Shown piece after piece: positions 27,509 to 35,955 of a stretch of 35,955 bases of DNA. Position 1 is the first letter of the stretch. Each line of letters begins with the position of its first letter. The stretch is taken from assembly GCA_014240385.1 (NCBI GenBank), contig JAAZXA010000070.1:1-35955 (forward strand). Direction: 5' to 3'. The notes under the pieces are model-generated. The model was not told where the DNA came from. It was given only the letters and a program-made list of their open reading frames with translations, and did no database searches. The position numbers and the translations under genes were made by a program. The DNA is from Methanobacteriota archaeon. Lineage in GTDB: Archaea; Thermoplasmatota; Poseidoniia; Poseidoniales; Poseidoniaceae.

Positions 27509-29341
27509 ATGATGGAATATAAAAGCCACGAATACGATGTTATCGTCATCGGTGCTGGTGGGGCCGGACTACGTGCTGCAATCGAAGCAGCACGTCAAGG
27601 TGCCCGAACCGCTATCATCTGCAAGTCCTTACTCGGTAAGGCGCACACCGTTATGGCAGAAGGAGGAGCTGCTGCTGCTCTTGCTAATGCAGATAGTCGC
27701 GATAACTGGCAAACCCACTTCAAGGACACCATGAAGGGAGGCAAGTACCTCAACAATTGGCAGATGGCAGAAATCCATGCCAAAGAAGCACCGAACCGAA
27801 TTCGCGAACTTGAACAATGGGGAGCAGTTTTCGACCGTACTCCAGGTGGTCTAACCAATCAACGCAATTTCGGAGGGCATACCTATCCAAGATTGGCCCA
27901 CGTCGGTGATTCTACTGGCCTAGAAATCATCAGAACTCTTCAAGAAAAAGGGATACACTCCGGTCTTGATATCTTCATGGAATACACCGTTCGCCATTTA
28001 CTTCAGGATGATGAAGGTAATTGTACTGGCTGCGTAGCATACGACCGCGTTGATGGTGTTTTACACGCATATTCAGCCAAAACTACCATTCTTGCAACTG
28101 GTGGAATCACCCGTTGCTGGTCAGTCTGCTCAGGTTCTTGGGAGTATACTGGTGATGGCCATGCTCTTGCTCTATGGGCTGGTGCAGAATTAATTGACAT
28201 GGAATTCGTGCAATTCCATCCAACTGGCATGGTTTGGCCACCAAGTGTGCGTGGAATCCTCGTAACAGAAGGAGTTCGTGGAGAAGGTGGCGTACTGAAG
28301 AATAGCGAAGGTGTGCGATTTATGTTCGACAATGTCCCTGATATGTTCAAAGGCGACCATGCCGAAACAGAAGAAGAATCCACAGAATGGGTGCGCCAAG
28401 TCGTTGCCGGAGAAATCGCTAGTGTCCGTAGACCCCCTGAGTTACTAACGAGAGATGTTGTTGCCAAGGCAATCAATAAGGAAGTAGCAGAAGGAAGAGG
28501 TTCGACCCACGGTGGAGCATACCTCGACATCGCATCCCAACGCTCTGCAGAAGAAATCAAAGCGAAACTACCGTCTATGTATCACCAATTCAAGGAACTA
28601 GCAGGCGTAGACATTACCCTAGAACCAATGGAAGTCGGACCTACCGCACACTATGTGATGGGAGGAGTTAGGGTTGACCCTACGACTCAGGAATCCACTA
28701 TCCCACGCCTCTATGCTGCTGGAGAAGTCGCATCAGGGTTACACGGAGCCAACCGGCTTGGTGGAAATTCACTTTCCGATCTCATCGTATTTGGTCAAAG
28801 AGCAGGAGAATATGCAGCCAAAGCAGCTGCAGAGATGGAGCAACCTGCACTCGATACGGATCAAGTTGAAGCAGCCTGCAGAGATATCATGGAACCACTT
28901 TCTCGAGAAGGTGGAGAAAATCCTGGAATAATCTATGAGGCAATGCGCGATATGATGCAGGAGAAGGTTGGCATCATTCGCAGTGGCCCTATTTTGGAAG
29001 AAGCACTGAAGGACCTTGATGAGTTCTCTACACGCTCAATGTCTGCAAACCCAGGGAACTCTACTGTCTTCAATAGTGGCTGGCATCAAGCCTTAGATCT
29101 GAAGAACATGGTCGATATCTCAAGAGCCTGCACTTTGGCTGCTCTAACCCGAACCGAAAGTAGAGGTGGACACACAAGAGAGGACCACCCCGAACCCGAC
29201 ACTGGTAAATGGAGCCACACAACCAATGTTATCTGGATGCAGGATGGGGAAGTAAAAATCCGTCAGGAAGAATTAGATCAACCCCCGCCGGAATTAGAGA
29301 AACTTCTTGACCGTTCAAAAGCAAAAAAGGAGGAGGAATGA
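27509..29341 (+). CDS. sdhA: Succinate dehydrogenase/fumarate reductase flavoprotein subunit
   Basis: DVIVIGAGGAGLRAAIEAARQGARTAII; HTVMAEGGAAAAL; EFVQFHPTGMVWP; GLHGANRLGGNSLSDLIVFGQRAG. ATG 27509 preceded by GGAGGTG; GTG 27500 is the alternative. Confidence 0.95.
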   Translation: MMEYKSHEYDVIVIGAGGAGLRAAIEAARQGARTAIICKSLLGKAHTVMAEGGAAAALANADSRDNWQTHFKDTMKGGKYLNNWQMAEIHAKEAPNRIRELEQWGAVFDRTPGGLTNQRNFGGHTYPRLAHVGDSTGLEIIRTLQEKGIHSGLDIFMEYTVRHLLQDDEGNCTGCVAYDRVDGVLHAYSAKTTILATGGITRCWSVCSGSWEYTGDGHALALWAGAELIDMEFVQFHPTGMVWPPSVRGILVTEGVRGEGGVLKNSEGVRFMFDNVPDMFKGDHAETEEESTEWVRQVVAGEIASVRRPPELLTRDVVAKAINKEVAEGRGSTHGGAYLDIASQRSAEEIKAKLPSMYHQFKELAGVDITLEPMEVGPTAHYVMGGVRVDPTTQESTIPRLYAAGEVASGLHGANRLGGNSLSDLIVFGQRAGEYAAKAAAEMEQPALDTDQVEAACRDIMEPLSREGGENPGIIYEAMRDMMQEKVGIIRSGPILEEALKDLDEFSTRSMSANPGNSTVFNSGWHQALDLKNMVDISRACTLAALTRTESRGGHTREDHPEPDTGKWSHTTNVIWMQDGEVKIRQEELDQPPPELEKLLDRSKAKKEEE

Positions 29342-29342
29342 A

Positions 29343-30101
29343 ATGGAAAAGAAAATCACAATTGACATTTTCAGAGGTCAAGAAGGGGAAGGAAGGCTTG
29401 AGTCTTATGACCTCGAACTCGACGAAGGTATGGTTCTATTGGACTGCGTTCACCGCGTCCAATACGAACAAGAACCCGAATTATCAAGTCGCTGGAATTG
29501 TAAGGCCGGAAAGTGTGGCTCTTGTAGTGCTGAAATCAACGGTAAACCACGCTTAATGTGTATGACAAGAATGAGCGATTTACTCGAAGAAACACCCGAG
29601 GGCACAAACATCACAGTCCGACCAATGCAAACTTTCCCGCACGTGAAGGACCTAGTAACTGATGTCTCATGGAATTATGAGATAGCGAAGGCTGTGGCTC
29701 CTATCAAAGGTCCAGAAGAGATGGATTGGAATTTCAGCCAATTCGAGGCAAAGCGTAGCCAAGAGTTCAGAATGTGCATCGAGTGTTTCATCTGTCAAGA
29801 TACTTGCCACGTACTACGTGAATATCGAAAATTCGATGAATTTGGTGGACCAAGAACTATGGTTAGGTTAGCAAACTTTGAGATGCATCCAATGGACCAA
29901 GAAGATAGAATTCCTGAAGTGAAAAATGAATTTGGTATCGCCTATTGTAATATTACTAAATGTTGTACCGATGTTTGTCCAGCAGGAATAAACATCACTG
30001 ATAATGCGATTATTCCTCTAAAGGAGCGCGTAGCGGACCGCTATTACGACCCGCTGAAGATGATTTGGCGCAAAATAACTGGCAATAAACTACGCACTTA
30101 A
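29343..30101 (+). CDS. sdhB: Succinate dehydrogenase/fumarate reductase iron-sulfur subunit
   Basis: WNCKAGKCGSCSAEINGKPRLMC [2Fe-2S]; CIECFICQDTC; CNITKCCTDVCPAGINI. ATG 29343 preceded by AGGAGGAGG. Confidence 0.93.
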   Translation: MEKKITIDIFRGQEGEGRLESYDLELDEGMVLLDCVHRVQYEQEPELSSRWNCKAGKCGSCSAEINGKPRLMCMTRMSDLLEETPEGTNITVRPMQTFPHVKDLVTDVSWNYEIAKAVAPIKGPEEMDWNFSQFEAKRSQEFRMCIECFICQDTCHVLREYRKFDEFGGPRTMVRLANFEMHPMDQEDRIPEVKNEFGIAYCNITKCCTDVCPAGINITDNAIIPLKERVADRYYDPLKMIWRKITGNKLRT

Positions 30102-30130
30102 GGTTGCTTTCAATATTGCTGGATGTAACT

Positions 30131-30161
30131 AAAAAAAAGCCGCCCAGAAAATCTGGGCGGC
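30131..30161 (-). terminator. Intrinsic-type terminator for the minus-strand MC1 gene
   Basis: GCCGCCCAGA(30139-30148)-AAA-TCTGGGCGGC(30152-30161), a perfect 10-bp stem; A8 at 30131-30138 reads as T8 after the hairpin on the minus strand. Confidence 0.7.
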
Positions 30162-30218
30162 CACCGTATTCGGATGTGATTATCCGTCTCAAACTCTATC
30201 AAAAACTAGAATGAACAC

Positions 30219-30482
30219 TCAGAGGTGCTCTATTCCAACTTTCTTGACATTGGCCTTCTTGACCTTATCAGGTAACCAAGCTGGTCCGTTTGCCGGCTTG
30301 TCTACCATCTTGGTCCAACCGGTGAACACATGGACCCTCTTTGTGCCGCGCTCGCGCAGTCGGATCTCGGTTGCCCCTCGGGTTGCAGCCTTCAATGCCG
30401 CGCCACGTGGTTGACGGCTAGCGAAGACCTGGCCTGTATCTGCCCCGCCCTTCATCAGAACGAAGTACTTTTTATCTGCCAT
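30219..30482 (-). CDS. Archaeal chromosomal protein MC1
   Basis: KYFVLMKGGADTGQVFASRQPRGAALKAATRGATEIRLRERGTKRVHVFTGWTKMVDKPANGPAWLPDKVKKANVKKVGIEHL matches the MC1 family (QPRxAALKAA, IRLRERGTKxVHVF, PAWxPxK). SD GGAGGTAG upstream. Confidence 0.93.
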   Translation of the reverse strand: MADKKYFVLMKGGADTGQVFASRQPRGAALKAATRGATEIRLRERGTKRVHVFTGWTKMVDKPANGPAWLPDKVKKANVKKVGIEHL

Positions 30483-30633
30483 AGTTATCTACCTCCAATT
30501 TTGCCACCTTATCATTTAGGGGATAAACGTTTCGTAAGAAAAACGTTGTACTGCGCCACATATTGCCCTAATTGTTAAATTTCGAGGGTTGTTTTTGCCA
30601 TATTGGAGCAGTCGGCCGTTTAGCCAAAGTCCT

Positions 30634-30650
30634 GAAAATAAAAAAATAAC
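30634..30650 (-). terminator. Oligo-T archaeal-type terminator downstream of the RAM-domain gene
   Basis: + strand GAAAATAAAAAAATAAC reads GTTATTTTTTTATTTTC on the minus strand, about 25 nt after the stop of 30673..30909. Confidence 0.4.
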
Positions 30651-30672
30651 AACTATGTATTACTTGTCTAAA

Positions 30673-30909
30673 TTAGAGTTCTGCACCTGCTAAAGTTTTG
30701 GAATCAGAGACTCCTTCCACTTGTCGAATCTGGTCAACAACGGTACGGGCTATTGTACCCATGTCTTCTGCCTCAATTTTTACGAGAATATCATAATCTC
30801 CAAATAAAATTGTAGCATCAACTACATTTTCCATTACTTTTATTTCTTGGAAGGCTTGAAATTCCATTCCTGGCTTGACATTGATTAATACATATCCTGT
30901 TGCCATCAT
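30673..30909 (-). CDS. Stand-alone Lrp/AsnC ligand-binding (RAM) domain protein
   Basis: MMATGYVLINVKPGMEFQAFQEIKVMENVVDATILFGDYDILVKIEAEDMGTIARTVVDQIRQVEGVSDSKTLAGAEL; no HTH domain. Start re-assigned to ATG 30909 or 30906. Confidence 0.85.
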   Translation of the reverse strand: MMATGYVLINVKPGMEFQAFQEIKVMENVVDATILFGDYDILVKIEAEDMGTIARTVVDQIRQVEGVSDSKTLAGAEL

Positions 30910-30960
30910 ACTCAACCCTGCGAGCCCTTCCTCCATGAATAGGCTTTCGCGTTGGAGTGC

Positions 30961-33900
30961 TCAAATGATCTCATCGAGAATGTCCGAAAACTCACTCTCT
31001 TCATGCTCTTCCAAAACTTGATGATGGTGTTGTAATTCTTCTTCAGACATCTCTGTTGGTCGCTGAAGTAATTTTTCTGACCAAGGGTCTTCCTCAAATT
31101 CTTGTTCTTTCTTTTTTCCTACGATGAATGCTAATGCTATACCTGAGAGTATTGCAATGCCCCCTCCTACAGCGATAATGGTTTTTTGAGTTGAGAAACC
31201 TGATGACACCTTCTGTTCAACTGCGGTTTCGTTTTCACAGTTTTCAGTGCAGGGTGGAATTGGAATTGCGATTATTGAATGGTTTAATTCTGCTTGACCG
31301 GTACCTCCCTGAGAATCAGTACATTGAATGAAGACTTGCCAGGGAGGGATGTTTTGGTTGCTATTTTTCTTCGGAGTTGGGTAAGTATATTCTACAATCC
31401 CCTCATTCTCACTATAAGCAGACACTTGCTTGGAATGGCTGAAAACTGTTTGGTTGAGTGAATCTGTAATACTGATAGTGCAAGAGGTCCCCTCAACACT
31501 ATCAAGATCGGTTACTAATGCTTGAATATTGATGTTTTGACCAGCAGCTACTTCATCTTCAGAAGTTAATTCAATGCTTGGAATGGCATGTTTTATGCTA
31601 AGGTGTAGACTTTCTTGGACCATTAATCCATCAAGGTCTCTGAAGGTTATGCTCAAAACCGCCTCACCTTTCATGAAAGATGAATCAGCCACTACTCTGA
31701 ACCTTAGAAGATGAGATGAGTCTTGCGAGGAGAGGCACAGTCCACTGAAGTCGCTGTCATCTAATTGACTTCCAAACACTGTCCAACCAGTTTGGGCAAG
31801 CCTTGCACTTGCTGAGCCAATAGGTCGTTGACTGGAAATGGGTATACTTGCAATTACTGGATGACCTCGAATTAACCAGTCGACTTGATTTCCTTCAATG
31901 TCGCAAAGTGTTATTCCAGAGGAAGTAGGTGGGGAAAGTAAAACTGACCAAGAATGGCTTGTCTCGACATAGGATGAATGGGCTGCTCTCAAGGTCAATT
32001 CAACGGTGAGTGGGTTTTGCTCCAAGGCTTCATTTGGATATGGTATTGCAATCAGTACTCCTCGTTCACCTATCCCTATTTCGAATGCAACAACCTTGTC
32101 CACATGCCCCGGCCACTTGACCAAGAGGTCCCCATATGCACTACCTTCTGGGTCATCTGCATCATTGAGAGTTAGCCAAATGGATTCACCAATACCGCCA
32201 CTTGAGAATTCGATGCTTTGGTTGTTGGCATTTCTTAATTCCATTATCGGTTCAGGATGGAGATTGGCCAACGTAATGCCCCTAGTGATACTACCTTCTT
32301 CGGTTGTGATTGAGATTTGATGAGGCCCCAATGGCACTCCGTTTTCGATGCTAATATTTGCTTGATAACAGGTAAGACTAGGGGTACTTGTGTTCAATAA
32401 AGTGAAATTTGAGATAACTCCAATACTGCTGTTGAATATCGGTACTTGTAATGTTGGATCATGGTCCGCATCGAGTACACAGGCCTTCATTCTGGAGACT
32501 TGCCCTCGAGCAAGTCCGTTTCCATTTGATGATAGTGTCGTTACCCCAGCCCAGTCTGCAGGGTCAACACCTTCGATATACGGACCATTCCAAGTAGCCA
32601 GTGCATCTACGACTTCAGAAATATTTTCAGCCATAAATGTAGGTGATGCAAAGCCTAAGTTATCATATGAAATTACATGCAATTCAATCCAACCCAATGG
32701 TGAATCTGCAGGGATACTAATTCCAGTCCACCAAGTTGTGTTATCGCTAGTACCTGCAGTTGCCCAAGAAATATTTGTATAGTTTTCATCATCTATTCTG
32801 ATTCTCCAACCGATATCGGTTGAGATAACCGCTACATCATCGCCTACTATTGCACTACAGGTGAATGAACTTCCACGGTAGACTATATTCGACTGACATG
32901 ATGCCTGACTAACACCAGGAGGTTCATTGACTAGTAGGTTGATGATTATCACATTGTTATCTTTGAGGCGTTCATAGGAGCCTGTTGCATTGACCCATCT
33001 AACTACAAATTCAGTATAACCAGAACGTTTTGGAGTGATTGGAACTTCTACCTTTATTCTTGAACCGGTTTGATCTCCAGCTGCCAAACTGAGGTTGATG
33101 CTACCAACTAGTGCATTTCCTTGTCTCTCCCTGACTTCCAATGTACCATTGCCCATCGCAAGACCAAGGTTTTCGATTATTACTTCCAAGCCAGTTGTTC
33201 GGCCTTGAGTAGGTGTTCCATTCTCTCTGATATCAGTGAGGTTAGCATCGTGAAGAATATCTGCAAAAGCCGCCATCTTCGGATCGCCAACAGCGACTCC
33301 CATCCAACTCATCAATGGATTTGCCATGTATATTGATTCAGCCCAAGTATAACCGCTGGCATAGGCTGCTGTCATGACACTTGGATAAGCAACTGCAGTA
33401 AGGTACGGTTCGTAGACATACCCTTTTACGCCTGAAACTCCATCTTCTAGCAGATCTGCAATTAGAGATTGACCATATGAAGTGCCAAATTCAAATGAAC
33501 GGGCGCCGGTAGAAACCGCTGTTTCAGCAATGGAACCATCCACCCATTGGTTATGAGGACGAATGGGGTATAATCGAAGTGTGTCAAGATAGACCGAACC
33601 ACCAGTCGAAGTAGCAACTAGATTGAGAGGTATTCTAATGGTAATATGGGTCGCATTGGAGTGGGGTTGGAAACGTAAGGTGGTAGATCCCCAACTTGTA
33701 CCAAAGATTTGACTGCTTGAAGTGTTGCTCGATAAAATAACACCGTTTCCATCAATCGAATCAGCCTCGATGGTGAAATCGCCGTAAACATCACCAATTC
33801 GCATGCCATAGGCATTCATCAACCAAACATGCCCATCTAAGTGGTTAGGGATAAGGAAGGTTTGTTCTAGAGAAGCAACAGATTGCCCGTTTCCTGAATA

Positions 33901-35955
33901 GGACGAACAATCATGGTAAATATCACGGTGTAGGGTGGTTATTTCATGATCTTGTAAAGCAACATTCCACACTTGTACATTGTCAATCATTCCCTCAAAA
34001 AAAGTGCTCCCAGCACGGTTAACACCCAATTTATACAATTCAAAGTTATTGAGTGAGCCCCCCGGTATTGTGATTGATTGGACATTAACACCGTCCAAAT
34101 ATTGCCGCACAGTTCCATTTTCAAATACTGTAACCAAGTGGGTCCATCGTTGTTCTTCAACATCGCCAAAAGCATAGGTTTGATTGGAGTGCATACGCCA
34201 TTGCCCGTTGTAAACAGTGTGTTGAAAAGACCCGTTGGAACCTGCGGCATCGTCAACAGCAAACGTTGATGCATAATTCGGCAGTGTGGTTGAGTTTGCC
34301 CAAACCCACTGACTAATAGTGAAATCTCCAACCCAGTCATCAACATCAACTGACACCGAATCATCAACTCCATCGTACCACAAGCATGAGCCATCGGCAC
34401 AGGTTCGCCAATTAGTGGAGTTCATGTTGTTCAAGGTCAGATTAGTGCTTGAATTTACTGAATCATTTGCGAAGAAACCTGAACCATCCTCAAAATCCCA
34501 CTTATGCAGAAGAGAAGAGGCAGAAGGGACATAATCGCCTGCAAGTGTAAAGGCTGATGCAGGAATGAAAGTTTTCGACTGATTAGGCCCTTCCCATGAA
34601 AATTGCAGCCCGTGGGGTCCACCTCCTTGAAAGAACTCAATGCGGAAATCATGTATACCCGCATCGAGAACTACCGAATTAGAAATTTCTCTCATTCCAT
34701 GTGAACCATAATTTTGAATCAAACTTTGGCCATCCATCCAGAGTTCTGAGCCGTCGTCAGTAGTCAAGTAAAAAGTCCAGTTTCCAGCTTCTGGAACCGA
34801 AATTAGTCCACTGAATCGGGCGCCCCAATCATTCTTGAAACGATTATCCAAACCAGGGTAAGCCTGAGATGATGAACTATACTGGAGATTGCTTTCAATG
34901 CGAGTATGGTCAGGTACTCGGTCGATGAGTAATGGCATGGAAGCGACGTTGAAACTGACACCATTGTTATCGAAGTATTCAGCTAAGATCCCAGGTTGGT
35001 AAGAACCAGACTTTGCTGTACATACCGCAGAAATAGATGCTTCAACGGCCCCATTTCCAGCTTGTTTGGTATCTGTTTGGTAACTCCAGTTGAAGGTATC
35101 CCCGGCAGATAATGTTGGAACCGTCGCATTCCAAAATTCAGCCCCACTAGACCATGAATCGTTTGCATTATCGAAACCACCATTTGGGAGCAGGTTTTGG
35201 GACCAAGAACCATCGTTTGAACCCCATGAAGCATAAGCAATAACATCGCTAACATTAGTGATAAAAGTACTATTTTGATTGAACAATACTGGCAAATCCA
35301 TACTTCCATTTAGGGTTGTATTTGCAGTATAGAGATCGTCATTCCAATATTTGTAGCCTGAACCATTTCGGTTACTTGCCAGATCTAAGACAATTGTTCC
35401 ACGTTGACCAAGTGAATTATTCGCCTTTTCGATGAGTCCGAGTGCAGTCTCCACAGTATAACCAGTCAACCTAGTTATCAAAAAGAAACCATGCTTTTCA
35501 CGGGTAAATGACTCGAAACCATCCCCGTTGAACGGCCCATATGAATGTTGAACCCACCAATCTGCGTCAATACTGGCCTTCATATCACCTTCAACCAATG
35601 CCAACTCATTATCGAAAGAAACTTTTGAATTGCCACCACTCACTCGTAGTGGAACTCCCTTTGTAGTAACCAAATAATTAATTTCGGTTCTTCGGTATTC
35701 GCTTTCATTCAGCCATTCTCTGAATGGTTCGACAAAATACTGGTTGAATTGATTGCGATTTATCGTCTCGCCTGTTGGAGTACTATCATTATCGAATAAC
35801 AAAACATTATCCAAAGAGATGTTTCTTGCTGCAACAAAAGCCCAACCAATGGTTCGACTGGCCGAACTTTGATTGTTAATCAGTACTCCAACGTCGCTGT
35901 AATCCATATATTCAGTTTGAGTAAAACCACCTTCAACTGCAATATCTCTGAATGG
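30961..35955 (-). CDS. Very large surface protein (5'-truncated by the window): TIGR03790-like region, PA14, LamG/concanavalin-like, Ig-like repeats, C-terminal TM anchor and acidic tail
   Basis: The frame stays open from 35907 to the window end. VGVLINNQSSASRTIGWAFVAARNI...LVTTKGVPLRV resembles TIGR03790; PA14 GILAEYFDNNGVSF...WTFYLTTDDGSELWMDG; LamG HKWDFEDGSG...WRTCADGSCLWYDGVDDSVSV; C-terminal IIAVGGGIAILSGIALAFIVGKKK. Confidence 0.75.
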   Translation of the reverse strand, partial: PFRDIAVEGGFTQTEYMDYSDVGVLINNQSSASRTIGWAFVAARNISLDNVLLFDNDSTPTGETINRNQFNQYFVEPFREWLNESEYRRTEINYLVTTKGVPLRVSGGNSKVSFDNELALVEGDMKASIDADWWVQHSYGPFNGDGFESFTREKHGFFLITRLTGYTVETALGLIEKANNSLGQRGTIVLDLASNRNGSGYKYWNDDLYTANTTLNGSMDLPVLFNQNSTFITNVSDVIAYASWGSNDGSWSQNLLPNGGFDNANDSWSSGAEFWNATVPTLSAGDTFNWSYQTDTKQAGNGAVEASISAVCTAKSGSYQPGILAEYFDNNGVSFNVASMPLLIDRVPDHTRIESNLQYSSSSQAYPGLDNRFKNDWGARFSGLISVPEAGNWTFYLTTDDGSELWMDGQSLIQNYGSHGMREISNSVVLDAGIHDFRIEFFQGGGPHGLQFSWEGPNQSKTFIPASAFTLAGDYVPSASSLLHKWDFEDGSGFFANDSVNSSTNLTLNNMNSTNWRTCADGSCLWYDGVDDSVSVDVDDWVGDFTISQWVWANSTTLPNYASTFAVDDAAGSNGSFQHTVYNGQWRMHSNQTYAFGDVEEQRWTHLVTVFENGTVRQYLDGVNVQSITIPGGSLNNFELYKLGVNRAGSTFFEGMIDNVQVWNVALQDHEITTLHRDIYHDCSSYSGNGQSVASLEQTFLIPNHLDGHVWLMNAYGMRIGDVYGDFTIEADSIDGNGVILSSNTSSSQIFGTSWGSTTLRFQPHSNATHITIRIPLNLVATSTGGSVYLDTLRLYPIRPHNQWVDGSIAETAVSTGARSFEFGTSYGQSLIADLLEDGVSGVKGYVYEPYLTAVAYPSVMTAAYASGYTWAESIYMANPLMSWMGVAVGDPKMAAFADILHDANLTDIRENGTPTQGRTTGLEVIIENLGLAMGNGTLEVRERQGNALVGSINLSLAAGDQTGSRIKVEVPITPKRSGYTEFVVRWVNATGSYERLKDNNVIIINLLVNEPPGVSQASCQSNIVYRGSSFTCSAIVGDDVAVISTDIGWRIRIDDENYTNISWATAGTSDNTTWWTGISIPADSPLGWIELHVISYDNLGFASPTFMAENISEVVDALATWNGPYIEGVDPADWAGVTTLSSNGNGLARGQVSRMKACVLDADHDPTLQVPIFNSSIGVISNFTLLNTSTPSLTCYQANISIENGVPLGPHQISITTEEGSITRGITLANLHPEPIMELRNANNQSIEFSSGGIGESIWLTLNDADDPEGSAYGDLLVKWPGHVDKVVAFEIGIGERGVLIAIPYPNEALEQNPLTVELTLRAAHSSYVETSHSWSVLLSPPTSSGITLCDIEGNQVDWLIRGHPVIASIPISSQRPIGSASARLAQTGWTVFGSQLDDSDFSGLCLSSQDSSHLLRFRVVADSSFMKGEAVLSITFRDLDGLMVQESLHLSIKHAIPSIELTSEDEVAAGQNINIQALVTDLDSVEGTSCTISITDSLNQTVFSHSKQVSAYSENEGIVEYTYPTPKKNSNQNIPPWQVFIQCTDSQGGTGQAELNHSIIAIPIPPCTENCENETAVEQKVSSGFSTQKTIIAVGGGIAILSGIALAFIVGKKKEQEFEEDPWSEKLLQRPTEMSEEELQHHHQVLEEHEESEFSDILDEII

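Noticed and set aside
28003-28560. 185-aa minus-strand ORF
   Set aside because: Antisense to sdhA, no domain recognised.
30520-30672. Possible small RNA or tRNA in the gap between MC1 and the RAM gene
   Set aside because: No cloverleaf or strong extended fold found by eye; AT-rich sequence better explained as promoter plus oligo-T terminator.
1-35955. CRISPR arrays, rRNA, transposons/integrases
   Set aside because: No regularly spaced direct repeats, rRNA-like sequence, or transposase/integrase motifs seen in the sequence or ORF track.

Overview
The window is about 36 kb of dense, moderately AT-rich archaeal chromosome. The gene content suggests a marine planktonic euryarchaeon such as Marine Group II / Poseidoniales: MC1 chromatin protein, PyrB+PyrI, a two-domain Cdc48, a DUF58/DUF4350 pair, NcsA-type tRNA thiolase, and large N-x-S/T-rich surface proteins. 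This lineage call is inference. Housekeeping genes are a bacterial-type thrS, pyrBI, ncsA/ttuA-like, cdc48, an aldehyde dehydrogenase and sdhCAB. Accessory or poorly characterised content includes a polytopic membrane protein plus a TM/helical protein (2835-7211), a heptose-kinase-like gene abutting a sequon-rich surface protein (7213-10867), a roadblock/LC7 plus giant coiled-coil gene set (13672-17436), a DUF58/DUF4350/membrane cluster (17433-21489), and a very large TIGR03790-like/PA14/LamG surface protein that runs off the right edge. The strongest non-coding signals are a leader upstream of pyrB with mutually exclusive hairpins and four compact perfect hairpins right next to start codons. 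I saw no CRISPR array, rRNA, convincing tRNA or transposase.
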